15,606 nucleotides of DNA from Microcaldota archaeon (GTDB taxonomy: Archaea; Micrarchaeota; Micrarchaeia; CAILAH01): assembly GCA_026419815.1 (NCBI GenBank), contig JAOAKR010000010.1, positions 1 to 15,606 of the forward strand, read 5' to 3'. The position numbers were made by a program, and so were the translations under genes. Each line of letters opens with the position of its first letter. Positions within the stretch are counted from its first letter, which is position 1. This document shows, one piece after another, positions 1 through 6,874 of this stretch. The notes below the pieces were generated by a model. It was not told the origin of the DNA, did not search any database, and saw only the letters and a list, made by a program, of their open reading frames with translations.

Positions 1-354
1 TACATCCTGTTCGGAGTGGGCGTTGGTGCGCTCGTGCACGGCTACGTGCCCGTTGGGTTCCTCACCGAGATTGCTGGGCCAAATAATCCATTGGCAGTGC
101 CCGTAGCGGTGCTGATTGGCGTGCCGTTATACTCAAATGCTGCTGGGACTATCCCCATAGTTCAGGCGCTTATCGGGAAAGGGATGGCAATGGGCACCGC
201 GCTTGCGTTTATGATGAGTGTTACCGCATTATCGCTCCCCGAGATGATCATACTCAGGAAAGTCATCAGGCCCAAGCTTATAGCCATATTTGCAGGGATA
301 CTTGCGGTATCATTCATTGCCGTGGGTATTGTGATGAATTGCATACTGGGGTAG
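1..354 (+). CDS. Permease of the DUF318/ArsP-like family (COG0701), C-terminal part
   Basis: The frame is open from the first base of the window, so the N-terminal half lies outside it. The visible 117 or so residues are hydrophobic, with several membrane segments. They carry the family block GPNNPLAVPVAVLIGVPLYS and then NAAG, followed by TALAFMMS and SLPEMIILRKV, which I recognise from the predicted permeases related to the ArsP organoarsenical exporters. The protein should sit in the cytoplasmic membrane. The substrate cannot be told from this fragment, and many members of the family have no known one. The stop codon TAG (352-354) is followed directly by the HAD-hydrolase gene on the same strand, so the two are probably co-transcribed. 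The family call is firm; an arsenic role is only one possibility. Confidence 0.85.
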   Translation, partial: YILFGVGVGALVHGYVPVGFLTEIAGPNNPLAVPVAVLIGVPLYSNAAGTIPIVQALIGKGMAMGTALAFMMSVTALSLPEMIILRKVIRPKLIAIFAGILAVSFIAVGIVMNCILG

Positions 355-357
355 GTG
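354..357 (+). promoter_or_regulatory. Ribosome binding site of the HAD hydrolase gene
   Basis: GGTG lies 6 nt before ATG 364 and overlaps the permease stop codon. It matches the archaeal anti-Shine-Dalgarno core and favours ATG 364 over the GTG at 355. Confidence 0.45.
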
Positions 358-363
358 TTGCTG

Positions 364-990
364 ATGATACGGCTTGTAGTGTTTGACCTCTGGCTCACAC
401 TCGCATACAAGGAAGTTGAGTATGACACGCTCACGCATATCATTGAGCAGACTGGTGCACCGATAGGGAAGGATAAGATTGTGAAGGTTTTTGAGAATAC
501 GGTGCAGACTAAGAAGTGGCGGTCCAAGCACTCTGCCTACAAGCAATTATGCATAAAAATTGGCTTGCCACCAACAGAGAGCAATATTGCAAAGATTACG
601 CGCATACGCGACCATTCCGAAGAGCGCGCCAAGCTCTACCCGCATACGATACCAATGCTGAAGCAGTTGCGTGCGCAGGGGTATAAGACCGGCCTTGTTT
701 CAAACAGCAGTGTGTTCGCGGTTAAGCACATCAAGGAGAAGACGCGTTTGCTTGATTACATTGATTATCCGGTTTTCTCGTATAATGTAGGTGCGGTGAA
801 GCCGGACCTTAGGCTATTCAGGGAAGTGCTGCGCAGGGCAAAGTGCAGGCCTGACGAAGCGGTTATGATCGGCGATAAGATGGGCGATGATGTGCTCCCG
901 CCACGTAAGATTGGGATGAATTCTATACATTATAAGGGATATCCTTCCTTGAAAAAAGAGCTTGCAAAGCTTGGCGTTGCCCTGAAGTAA
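364..990 (+). CDS. HAD-superfamily hydrolase, haloacid-dehalogenase-like subgroup
   Basis: A soluble HAD-fold hydrolase of 208 residues. Motif I near the N-terminus reads VFDLWLTL: the nucleophile Asp is present, but the second Asp of the usual phosphatase DxD is Trp, as in dehalogenase-like members that have an aromatic residue there. Motif II is the Ser of GLVSNSS, motif III is the Lys of GAVKPD, and motif IV is MIGDKMGDD. An alpha-helical cap lies between motifs I and II. The reaction is probably a phosphate-ester or related hydrolysis; the substrate is unknown. I chose ATG 364 because a GGTG ribosome-binding sequence lies at 354-357. The frame also has GTG 355 and TTG 358, which would add three residues. 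It follows the permease gene without a gap and is likely translated from the same message. Confidence 0.85.
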   Translation: MIRLVVFDLWLTLAYKEVEYDTLTHIIEQTGAPIGKDKIVKVFENTVQTKKWRSKHSAYKQLCIKIGLPPTESNIAKITRIRDHSEERAKLYPHTIPMLKQLRAQGYKTGLVSNSSVFAVKHIKEKTRLLDYIDYPVFSYNVGAVKPDLRLFREVLRRAKCRPDEAVMIGDKMGDDVLPPRKIGMNSIHYKGYPSLKKELAKLGVALK

Positions 991-1027
991 ATGTAGCAGC
1001 ATATAAAACGGCGTTCCCATCAGTGCC

Positions 1028-1032
1028 AAAAA
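1028..1032 (-). terminator. Possible T-run terminator of the exoribonuclease gene
   Basis: On the minus strand a run of five T lies 3 nt after the stop codon of the YhaM-like gene. Short T-runs are the usual archaeal intrinsic termination signal. No hairpin is evident, and a run of five is only moderately convincing. Confidence 0.35.
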
Positions 1033-1035
1033 TTC

Positions 1036-2019
1036 TTATCGCAAGTAAATGTTCCGCCGGAGTGTGCGCGAATACATTGTATCTTCAAGTGTGGTTGGCT
1101 TGTGCTCCTCAATGAAATCAAGCATCTCGGCCACCATTGCGCTCGTCTCATCAGCATAGTGCAGTGCAACTGCCTCTGGGAACATCGGCTCCTTGGGCGA
1201 GCCGTAATCATTCCTGCCGTGGTGGCTCAATGATAGGTGCAGCAGCTTGGAGCGCAGCGGCTCAGGCGTGCCTGAGGCGGCGAGCGCCTCAGAAAGCATA
1301 AGCGTGGTATGCGCGAGGTGGCCCACGAGCTGGCCCTGCGAATCGGCTTTTATCCTCTTGGTTACAGTTATCTCCCTCACTTTGCCTATATCGTGCAGGA
1401 GTGCGCCGGTTATGAGGAGGTCGCGGTCAAGCTTCGGGTAAATGCGGCACAATTCCTCACATATGCGCACAACCTCAATCGTGTGCTCTGCAAGGCCGCC
1501 GATGCGGTTGTGATGGTGCTGCACTGCGGCGGGATGCACAATAAACTTGTCCATAAACTGGGGCGTGAATACGTGCGAAAGGATAGGTTTGAGGTGCGGG
1601 CTGGCAACAGAACTTATTATTGCAGAGAGCTCCTGCCGCATTTGCTGCGGGTCCCGGCGTGCGGGCTGGATGAATGCATCTGGCGGGAACTCGCCCTCCC
1701 TCAGTATGCGGAGTGAATCAATAGAGTTTGCTGAGATGCAAAGCTCACCGTTATAATCGTCAACTGCACCCGTAATGTGGAGCACTGCATCCTCTGTTAT
1801 GGAGTTAAGCAAAGATTGAAGCTTGGCGCGCACGTCATCGCCCTGGCCTCCCCATAACGTGAATGCGATGCTGGCGCCTGTTGAATCTGTGAGTATGAGG
1901 TCAAGCCGATATCCCTTAGTGTAAGTGCCAAGCGACTTGCGTATCTTGACTGCGAATATGCCGGAGACCTGCTGGCCAGGCCTTAGCGATAGGATTTTAA
2001 TGGGGAGCAATGGTTCCAT
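1036..2019 (-). CDS. YhaM-like 3'-5' exoribonuclease, OB-fold plus HD domain (COG3481)
   Basis: A 327-residue protein with the architecture of YhaM-type exonucleases. An N-terminal OB-fold nucleic-acid-binding domain (about residues 10-95) is followed by an HD phosphohydrolase domain (about 155-310). Metal-ligand motifs are visible: the HHH at 168-170, the GGLAEH Glu-His at 178-179, His209-Asp210 in LLHDIGK, and the SHHG histidines at 266-267 followed by GSP and PEAVALHYADE, a block typical of YhaM. The expected role is metal-dependent 3'-to-5' trimming of RNA or single-stranded DNA in the cytoplasm. The open frame runs on to 2259, but the extra N-terminal 80 residues are not family-like. ATG 2019 sits about 26 nt from a TATA box, which fixes the start. 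The gene is divergent from the P-type ATPase. It could act on DNA rather than RNA; the family does both in vitro. Confidence 0.85.
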   Translation of the reverse strand: MEPLLPIKILSLRPGQQVSGIFAVKIRKSLGTYTKGYRLDLILTDSTGASIAFTLWGGQGDDVRAKLQSLLNSITEDAVLHITGAVDDYNGELCISANSIDSLRILREGEFPPDAFIQPARRDPQQMRQELSAIISSVASPHLKPILSHVFTPQFMDKFIVHPAAVQHHHNRIGGLAEHTIEVVRICEELCRIYPKLDRDLLITGALLHDIGKVREITVTKRIKADSQGQLVGHLAHTTLMLSEALAASGTPEPLRSKLLHLSLSHHGRNDYGSPKEPMFPEAVALHYADETSAMVAEMLDFIEEHKPTTLEDTMYSRTLRRNIYLR

Positions 2020-2040
2020 GGAAATATTATGGACCTGAGG

Positions 2041-2048
2041 GTATAAAA
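2041..2048 (-). promoter_or_regulatory. TATA box of the exoribonuclease gene
   Basis: The minus strand reads TTTTATAC here, centred about 26 nt before ATG 2019. That is the normal archaeal distance from TATA box to transcription start, so the message is predicted to begin at or next to the start codon (leaderless). Confidence 0.6.
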
Positions 2049-2120
2049 GCGATGGGGAAGCAGTATGCCGGGCACTGGAAGGGAAAGCGCGCGCATTATG
2101 GAAGTTAGAGGTTAGCTGAT

Positions 2121-2129
2121 TATTTTTAA
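2121..2129 (+). promoter_or_regulatory. TATA box of the MgtA-like ATPase gene
   Basis: TATTTTTAA is centred about 27 nt before GTG 2152, predicting a leaderless mRNA with a GTG start. Just upstream (2104-2117) are two adjacent copies of GTTAG, as GTTAGAG then GTTAGCT. They sit where the TFB recognition element or an operator would lie. Their function is not shown by the sequence. Confidence 0.5.
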
Positions 2130-2151
2130 GGGTTAATGATAATGTATTCCT

Positions 2152-4731
2152 GTGGGAAACAATAATCACGGCAAGTACTGGAAAATGGGCGTGGAGGAGG
2201 TTGCAGCCTCCCTTAAAACTGATATTGAGAAGGGGCTCAGCTCGCACGAAGCGGCACACCGGAGAAGGGTTTACGGGAAGAATGTGATACCCGAAAAAGA
2301 CCGGAGAGGGATCCTTGAGCTTTTGCTTTCGCAGTTCAACAATGCGTTTATGCTCATCTTGCTTGTGGCATCCGCAATATCAATTTATTTCGGGGATACC
2401 ACCGAGGCGCTTACCATAATAGCGGTGCTTGTTGCGAGCGCACTGCTCGGCTTCTACCAGGAGTATAAGTCCGAGAATGCGCTGCTCAAGCTCAAGAAAT
2501 ACCTGACACGCGAGGCCACCGTAATACGGGACGGCAGGGAATTGCGCATAAGCGCGGAGGACCTTGTGCCCGGAGATATTGTCCTTTTGAACATCGGCGA
2601 CATTGTGCCCGCGGATGTGCGTATCACCAAGTGCGAGGACTTTGTTGCGGATGAGTCTGCGATAACCGGGGAGTCTAAGGGTGTCCTAAAAAGTGCCACC
2701 CCAATCAACAAGGCAGCTCCCGAACCGTATGAGCTCACCAATTATGCGCTTATGGGCACAACTGTTGCGTACGGGACCGCGCACGGCGTTGTAGTTGCAA
2801 CTGGAGAAGAAACGCATTTCGGGAAGACTGCAACGTTATACACCGCAAAAGTGCCGGAATCAGAATTCCAAAAGAGCATACGCGAATTCAGTGTCCTTAT
2901 GCTCAGGGTAATCGCAGTGATGGTTGCGGTTGTGTTTGGGATAAATGCGCTTGTGGGGAGGGGCATGCTTGATTCGCTTATGTTTGCGCTTGCGCTTGCA
3001 GTAGGGATTGCACCTGAAATGCTGCCCGCAATAACCACAATCTCGCTGTCAAGCGGTGCGCTCAAGATGGCCGAGAAAAAGGCAGTTGTGAAAAAGCTTG
3101 CGGTGATTGAGGATATCGGGCAGATGGATGTCCTGCTGATGGACAAGACAGGGACGCTGACAGAGCCCGACCTTGTGCTTGAGAAAGCGGTTAGTGCGGG
3201 CAATAACGGGAATGAGCGGACAGTGCTCAACTATGCACTGCTGTGCAGCCACGCAGCGTCGCGCGGCAGGCACGTCTCAGGGAACGTGTATGACGTTGCA
3301 ATACTCAGGCACGCAAATGCACTTGGTATTAAGAAAGACACGGCATACAAGCCAATTGATGATATTGGGTTTGATTACACGCGCAAGCGTGTAAGCGAGG
3401 TGTTCGCGCATAACGGGAGGCATATGCTAATCACTAAGGGCGAAGCGGGCTCTGTGGTTTCAGTGTGCTCGCACGTGCGCGTGCGCGGCGGCCTACAGCC
3501 AATACGTGACCTCCAGCCGCAAATACAAAAGGATATTGTGGTGTTCACGCGTGAAGGGTATTCAGTGCTCGCAGTTGCGTCGCGTGAGGTGCAGAAGAAA
3601 GACAGCTACTCGGTTGCAGATGAGGATGGGCTCACCCTTGAGGGGTATCTGCTGTTCAAGGGCATCCCAAAGAAGACCGCGCCCGCATCAATACACGAAC
3701 TCAAGAGTTTAGGGGTATCGCTTATGCTGCTCACCGGTGATGACCCCTACGTTGCGGAAAGGCTGTGCAAGGACGTAGGGCTTGAGGTGAAAGGAGGGAG
3801 AGTGGTCACTGGGAAGGAAGTTGATGCGATGGATGAGGGCGCGCTTAGGAAAGCGGTTGAAGAGCATAACATCTTCGCAAGGGTAACCCCCACCCAGAAA
3901 GTAAGGATACTTGAGGCGGTAAGGGCGAACGGGCACATAGTTGGGTTTATGGGTGATGGCGTCAACGATGCTCCCGCGCTGAGGCTTGCGGATGTTGGGA
4001 TTTCCGTGGATACTGCACAGGATATTGCTAAGGAGAGCGCAGATGTGGTGCTCACCCACAAGAGCCTGCGTGTCATTGCGGATGGGGTAAAAGAGGGCAG
4101 GAAAACGTTCGGCAACATAACAAAGTATATACTAAACACGATTAGCGCAAACTTTGGGAATACCACGACGATGGTTGTGTCGCCCCTGCTGTTGCCGTTC
4201 CTTCCCTTACTGCCAGTGCAGATACTCCTCAATAACCTGCTTAGCGATTTCCCGCTGCTCACGATATCAACTGATAACGTGGATGAGCGGTTCATCCAAA
4301 AGCCAAGGAAATGGAGCATGAAGATGATACAGAAATTTATGATGTTTTTTGGGGCTGTAAGCACGATGTTTGACCTTATTACACTGCTGGTGTTCTACTG
4401 GGTGTTCGGCCTCAGTGCAGTCCTGGTGCGGACCTTATGGTTCCTTGAATCGCTGCTTTCGGAAGTGTTTATCACATTCATAGTCAGGACCAGGGGGCCC
4501 TCTTTCAAGAGCGTCCCGTCAAAACTGCTGGTTGCCGCCTCCTTGTTCACGGTGACGGCAGCAGTTGCAATCGTGTCCGTGCCAGTGCTGGGCCAGTGGT
4601 TTGAGTTTGAGGCGCCTGGACCGGAGAACATTGCATTAGTGTTCGGCATTGTGCTTGCGTATTGCGTAACAACTGAATTGGTGAAGCACTGGTTCTTCTC
4701 AAGGCACAAGGAATTTGAGGATAGCTATTAG
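2152..4731 (+). CDS. mgtA: Magnesium-transporting P-type ATPase, MgtA/MgtB-like (P3B)
   Basis: An 859-residue integral membrane cation pump. The N-terminal cation-ATPase domain comes first, then two membrane helices (about residues 60-105), then the actuator domain with TGES at 172-175. The membrane motif PEMLP is at 288-292, where MgtA has the same sequence and H+-ATPases differ. The phosphorylation motif DKTGT begins at Asp331 and the hinge motif GDGVNDAP is at 601-608. The C-terminal membrane block has ISANFGN, KPRKW and WFLESLLSE, which match the MgtA/MgtB family. No heavy-metal-binding N-terminal domain or CPC motif is present, so it is not a copper or zinc pump. The expected reaction is ATP-driven Mg2+ import. 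The start is GTG, chosen because no in-frame ATG lies between it and the TATA box. The nearby ATGs at 2136 and 2142 are out of frame. No Mg2+-sensing leader is possible if the mRNA is leaderless. Confidence 0.9.
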   Translation: MGNNNHGKYWKMGVEEVAASLKTDIEKGLSSHEAAHRRRVYGKNVIPEKDRRGILELLLSQFNNAFMLILLVASAISIYFGDTTEALTIIAVLVASALLGFYQEYKSENALLKLKKYLTREATVIRDGRELRISAEDLVPGDIVLLNIGDIVPADVRITKCEDFVADESAITGESKGVLKSATPINKAAPEPYELTNYALMGTTVAYGTAHGVVVATGEETHFGKTATLYTAKVPESEFQKSIREFSVLMLRVIAVMVAVVFGINALVGRGMLDSLMFALALAVGIAPEMLPAITTISLSSGALKMAEKKAVVKKLAVIEDIGQMDVLLMDKTGTLTEPDLVLEKAVSAGNNGNERTVLNYALLCSHAASRGRHVSGNVYDVAILRHANALGIKKDTAYKPIDDIGFDYTRKRVSEVFAHNGRHMLITKGEAGSVVSVCSHVRVRGGLQPIRDLQPQIQKDIVVFTREGYSVLAVASREVQKKDSYSVADEDGLTLEGYLLFKGIPKKTAPASIHELKSLGVSLMLLTGDDPYVAERLCKDVGLEVKGGRVVTGKEVDAMDEGALRKAVEEHNIFARVTPTQKVRILEAVRANGHIVGFMGDGVNDAPALRLADVGISVDTAQDIAKESADVVLTHKSLRVIADGVKEGRKTFGNITKYILNTISANFGNTTTMVVSPLLLPFLPLLPVQILLNNLLSDFPLLTISTDNVDERFIQKPRKWSMKMIQKFMMFFGAVSTMFDLITLLVFYWVFGLSAVLVRTLWFLESLLSEVFITFIVRTRGPSFKSVPSKLLVAASLFTVTAAVAIVSVPVLGQWFEFEAPGPENIALVFGIVLAYCVTTELVKHWFFSRHKEFEDSY

Positions 4732-4737
4732 CAAAAG

Positions 4738-4745
4738 CTTTTAAC
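4738..4745 (+). promoter_or_regulatory. TATA-like box of the GIDE-LemA operon
   Basis: CTTTTAAC lies 6 nt after the ATPase stop codon and is centred about 25 nt before ATG 4767. This supports a separate promoter and a leaderless start at 4767 for the two-gene unit. Confidence 0.5.
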
Positions 4746-4766
4746 TAACGTTACGTATTTTTATGT

Positions 4767-5549
4767 ATGGGCATAACGAGAGCTACTGGTGAGGCGATTA
4801 TTAATGCAGTTGCAGGAGTATGCTCTATCATATTTGCGCTTTTCTTCTTGGCTATTTTGATCCTGGTTGTCACTACCGTATTCAAGGTCTATACGATTTA
4901 TCGGAAGATTAAAATCCTGCCAACATCAAAGGCAAGGTCTGCGGCGCTCGGCCTCGTTGAGATTAAAGGGCAAGCAAAGGCTGTAGAGCCACTACTCAGC
5001 CCAATCACAAAAGAGCCGTGCATCTACTACCGCTTACAGTGCCGGGCCGCATTGCCTTTCGGGAAGCGTTCAACGCTTGTTTACCATGATGAGCAGTGGA
5101 GAGATTTTTACGTTGAGGATGACACCGGCAAAGTGCTTGTACGGTCAAATGGCTGCCTCTTTGACCCTATGGTCGTGCTCAATAAATATAAGGGGGCGCG
5201 CAAGGAGCTGCCCCCAATCGTTGAAAAATTCCTAGGAGAAAATCCTGAAGTAAATAAAAAGTTTGCCAAGTTCCCGCTGGACATTTTTACGATTCAAGAG
5301 ACAATGATTAAGGAAGGGGATGTATACGTAATTGGCACTCTTTCGCCTGCCGATGGCAAGACCGGCTCAACGCAAGAGGGCCTTGAGATTGTAAAGGGTA
5401 AGGAAGATGTATTGTATGTAAGCGATTCGGATGAAAAGCGCGTGCTAAAAAGCATACGTGAGAAGATAATTAGTATGGTTGTGCTCACAATAATATGTAT
5501 AGGTGCCATTCTCTTTATTGTATTGCCAACGTTTATGGTGATTAAATGA
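4767..5549 (+). CDS. GIDE-domain membrane protein without RING finger
   Basis: A 260-residue protein with one long membrane segment near the N-terminus (about 12-42) and another at the C-terminus (about 236-257). Between them is a GIDE domain (about 60-222). Family signatures are the GLVEIKGQAK strand, SPITKEPCIYYRL (78-90), the IKEGDVYVIGTL block (181-192) and the YVSDSDEK ending. GIDE is the intermembrane domain known from the mitochondrial ubiquitin ligase MULAN/MAPL. Here there is no C-terminal RING finger and no cysteine cluster, so ligase activity is not supported. The role in prokaryotes is not established; a membrane scaffold or binding role is inference. The gene overlaps lemA by ATGA, implying coupled translation and a joint function. 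An out-of-frame ATG at 4763 opens only nine codons. Confidence 0.8.
   Translation: MGITRATGEAIINAVAGVCSIIFALFFLAILILVVTTVFKVYTIYRKIKILPTSKARSAALGLVEIKGQAKAVEPLLSPITKEPCIYYRLQCRAALPFGKRSTLVYHDEQWRDFYVEDDTGKVLVRSNGCLFDPMVVLNKYKGARKELPPIVEKFLGENPEVNKKFAKFPLDIFTIQETMIKEGDVYVIGTLSPADGKTGSTQEGLEIVKGKEDVLYVSDSDEKRVLKSIREKIISMVVLTIICIGAILFIVLPTFMVIK
5537..5541 (+). promoter_or_regulatory. Ribosome binding site of the lemA gene
   Basis: GGTGA, a full match to the archaeal anti-Shine-Dalgarno core, lies inside the end of the GIDE gene. It is 4 nt before ATG 5546 and 7 nt before ATG 5549, so either of the two successive Met codons could be used. Confidence 0.55.
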
Positions 5550-6124
5550 TGCTTGCCGTACTTGCTATTGAACTGTGCTATGCCTCGGTGCTGCTTGCGA
5601 TGATGCTTTACTCGGCTTATTATGCCCTCTCAGTCTACAATAACCTTGTGGAACTAAGGAATAACATTGACAAGGCGTGGGCAAACATAGATGTGCTACT
5701 GAAGCAACGGTCAGACTTAATCCCAAATGTCATCAAATGTGTGGAGGGCTATATGAAGCATGAGAAGGGATTGCTTGAGCATATTGCCCACATACGCACC
5801 GAAATCCTAAAACAGGAGAACACGCATGATAAGGCAGTGCTCAGCGAAGATATGAGCGCTTCGCTCAAGAGCCTGTTTGCAACAGCTGAGAACTACCCAC
5901 AGATGCGTGCAAGTGAAAACTTCCTTGAATTGCAAAGGCAGCTGAAAGAGATTGAGGATCAGATTGCGGACCGCAGGGAATTCTACAATAATTCAGTGCT
6001 CTTGTACAACACCAAAATACAAAGCATTCCAGACTGCCTGTTTGCAGTTGTGCTCGGCTACAGGAAAAAGGAATATTTCAAGGCTTCCGGCGATGAAAAA
6101 AAGGTTAAGGCGAACTTCAATTAA
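5546..6124 (+). CDS. lemA: LemA family protein
   Basis: A 192-residue protein with an N-terminal membrane helix (about residues 3-28) followed by a long helical, coiled-coil-prone body. Diagnostic family blocks are YNNLVELRNNIDKAWANIDV, then LLKQRSDLIPNVIKCVEGYM, then YPQMRASENFLELQRQLKEI and the late REFYNNSVLLYN. The length is normal for LemA. LemA proteins are widespread in bacteria and patchy in archaea, are membrane-anchored, and have no agreed biochemical function. The start overlaps the stop of the GIDE gene (ATGA), so the two proteins are likely made in step. The 3' end overlaps the convergent endonuclease V gene by 8 bp. The family call is very secure; the function is unknown. Confidence 0.93.
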   Translation: MMLAVLAIELCYASVLLAMMLYSAYYALSVYNNLVELRNNIDKAWANIDVLLKQRSDLIPNVIKCVEGYMKHEKGLLEHIAHIRTEILKQENTHDKAVLSEDMSASLKSLFATAENYPQMRASENFLELQRQLKEIEDQIADRREFYNNSVLLYNTKIQSIPDCLFAVVLGYRKKEYFKASGDEKKVKANFN

Positions 6125-6812
6125 GGGAATGTCCTGCACCGGCTTTTGAGAGCTTGTCCGCAATGAATAGCGGCTCGGGAAGCTTGTGGGCTGAAATGCA
6201 GTGCCTTACAATCCTTAACGAGCCCTTAAGGGATACCTTGTGGCCGGGCGAGATGTAGATTGGCGCGCCATGGCATCTGGGCGGCATACCAATTGCAGGC
6301 GATTGCTTTATGGGCCGCAGGCGCCTGTATTCGTAGCCAACCTGCCTGCCATTTAAATATACCTTGCCCCCCGTGCGCACTTCGCCGCACAAGAGCCCCT
6401 GCGTAACGCCTATTGTAGGGATGTCAAGAATGACGCCGAGGTGTGAGGCGATGCCTAGCCCGCGCGGGTGGAGTATGCCGTTGCCGTTCACGAGGAGGAC
6501 ATCTGGCTTGTGCACCAGCCTAGAGTATGCCTTTTCCATTATGGGGCCCTCACGGAAGCTCAGCAGGCCAGGGATGTACGGGAAGGTGATTCGCGAGCGC
6601 ACCATCTTGCTCTCAACAGGCTCAAGCGTGCGGTAATCAAGCACCACTGCGGCGCACGTAGCGGTATCCCCTGAGTATGCTGCGTCAATGCCACCGATAA
6701 GGCGGATTTTGCCGAAACAGTCATCAAGAATAACCTTGGAGGCAAGCTTTTTCTGGAGGGAAAAAAGCCTTTGTATGCCCGCGGCATTCAATGCATCACC
6801 ATTAAGTGGCAC
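6117..6812 (-). CDS. nfi: Endonuclease V homologue with substituted active-site residues
   Basis: A 231-residue member of the endonuclease V family, which cuts DNA or RNA near deoxyinosine or inosine. Asp43 (GGIDAAY), Glu88 (YIPGLLSFREGP), Asp104, His115 (HPRGLGIASHLGV) and His191 (ISPGH) match the family. Two expected residues are changed. The catalytic Asp of the usual VDGxG motif (D110 in the Thermotoga enzyme) is Asn109 here, in VNGNG, codon AAC. The Lys of GVAK is Gln138 in GVTQ. So the fold is clear but cleavage activity may be altered or lost. The start is GTG 6812 with no good TATA box or ribosome site; an in-frame TTG at 6791 preceded by GGTGA is an alternative. The gene lies 62 bp after the metalloprotease gene on the same strand and may be read through from it. 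Confidence 0.85.
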   Translation of the reverse strand: MPLNGDALNAAGIQRLFSLQKKLASKVILDDCFGKIRLIGGIDAAYSGDTATCAAVVLDYRTLEPVESKMVRSRITFPYIPGLLSFREGPIMEKAYSRLVHKPDVLLVNGNGILHPRGLGIASHLGVILDIPTIGVTQGLLCGEVRTGGKVYLNGRQVGYEYRRLRPIKQSPAIGMPPRCHGAPIYISPGHKVSLKGSLRIVRHCISAHKLPEPLFIADKLSKAGAGHSLN

Positions 6813-6874
6813 AAATTAAGTGCCGGATTGCCAATTCCTTTTTTGTTTTATCCATAAGAGCCGCCGTAAGCGCA

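Noticed and set aside
1001..1009. TATA-like sequence ATATAAAAC on the plus strand after the HAD gene
   Set aside because: No convincing gene starts about 26 nt downstream. A transcript from here would be antisense to the exoribonuclease.
1309..1716. A 135-codon open frame antisense to the exoribonuclease gene
   Set aside because: It mirrors conserved coding sequence on the other strand and its translation matches nothing I recognise.
2020..2259. N-terminal extension of the exoribonuclease frame by 80 residues
   Set aside because: It has no family-like sequence, crosses the TATA box of the gene and overlaps the start of the ATPase gene.
4763..4792. Nine-codon open frame starting at ATG 4763, just before the GIDE gene
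   Set aside because: It is out of frame with GIDE, very short, and probably the chance result of ATGTATG at the start site.
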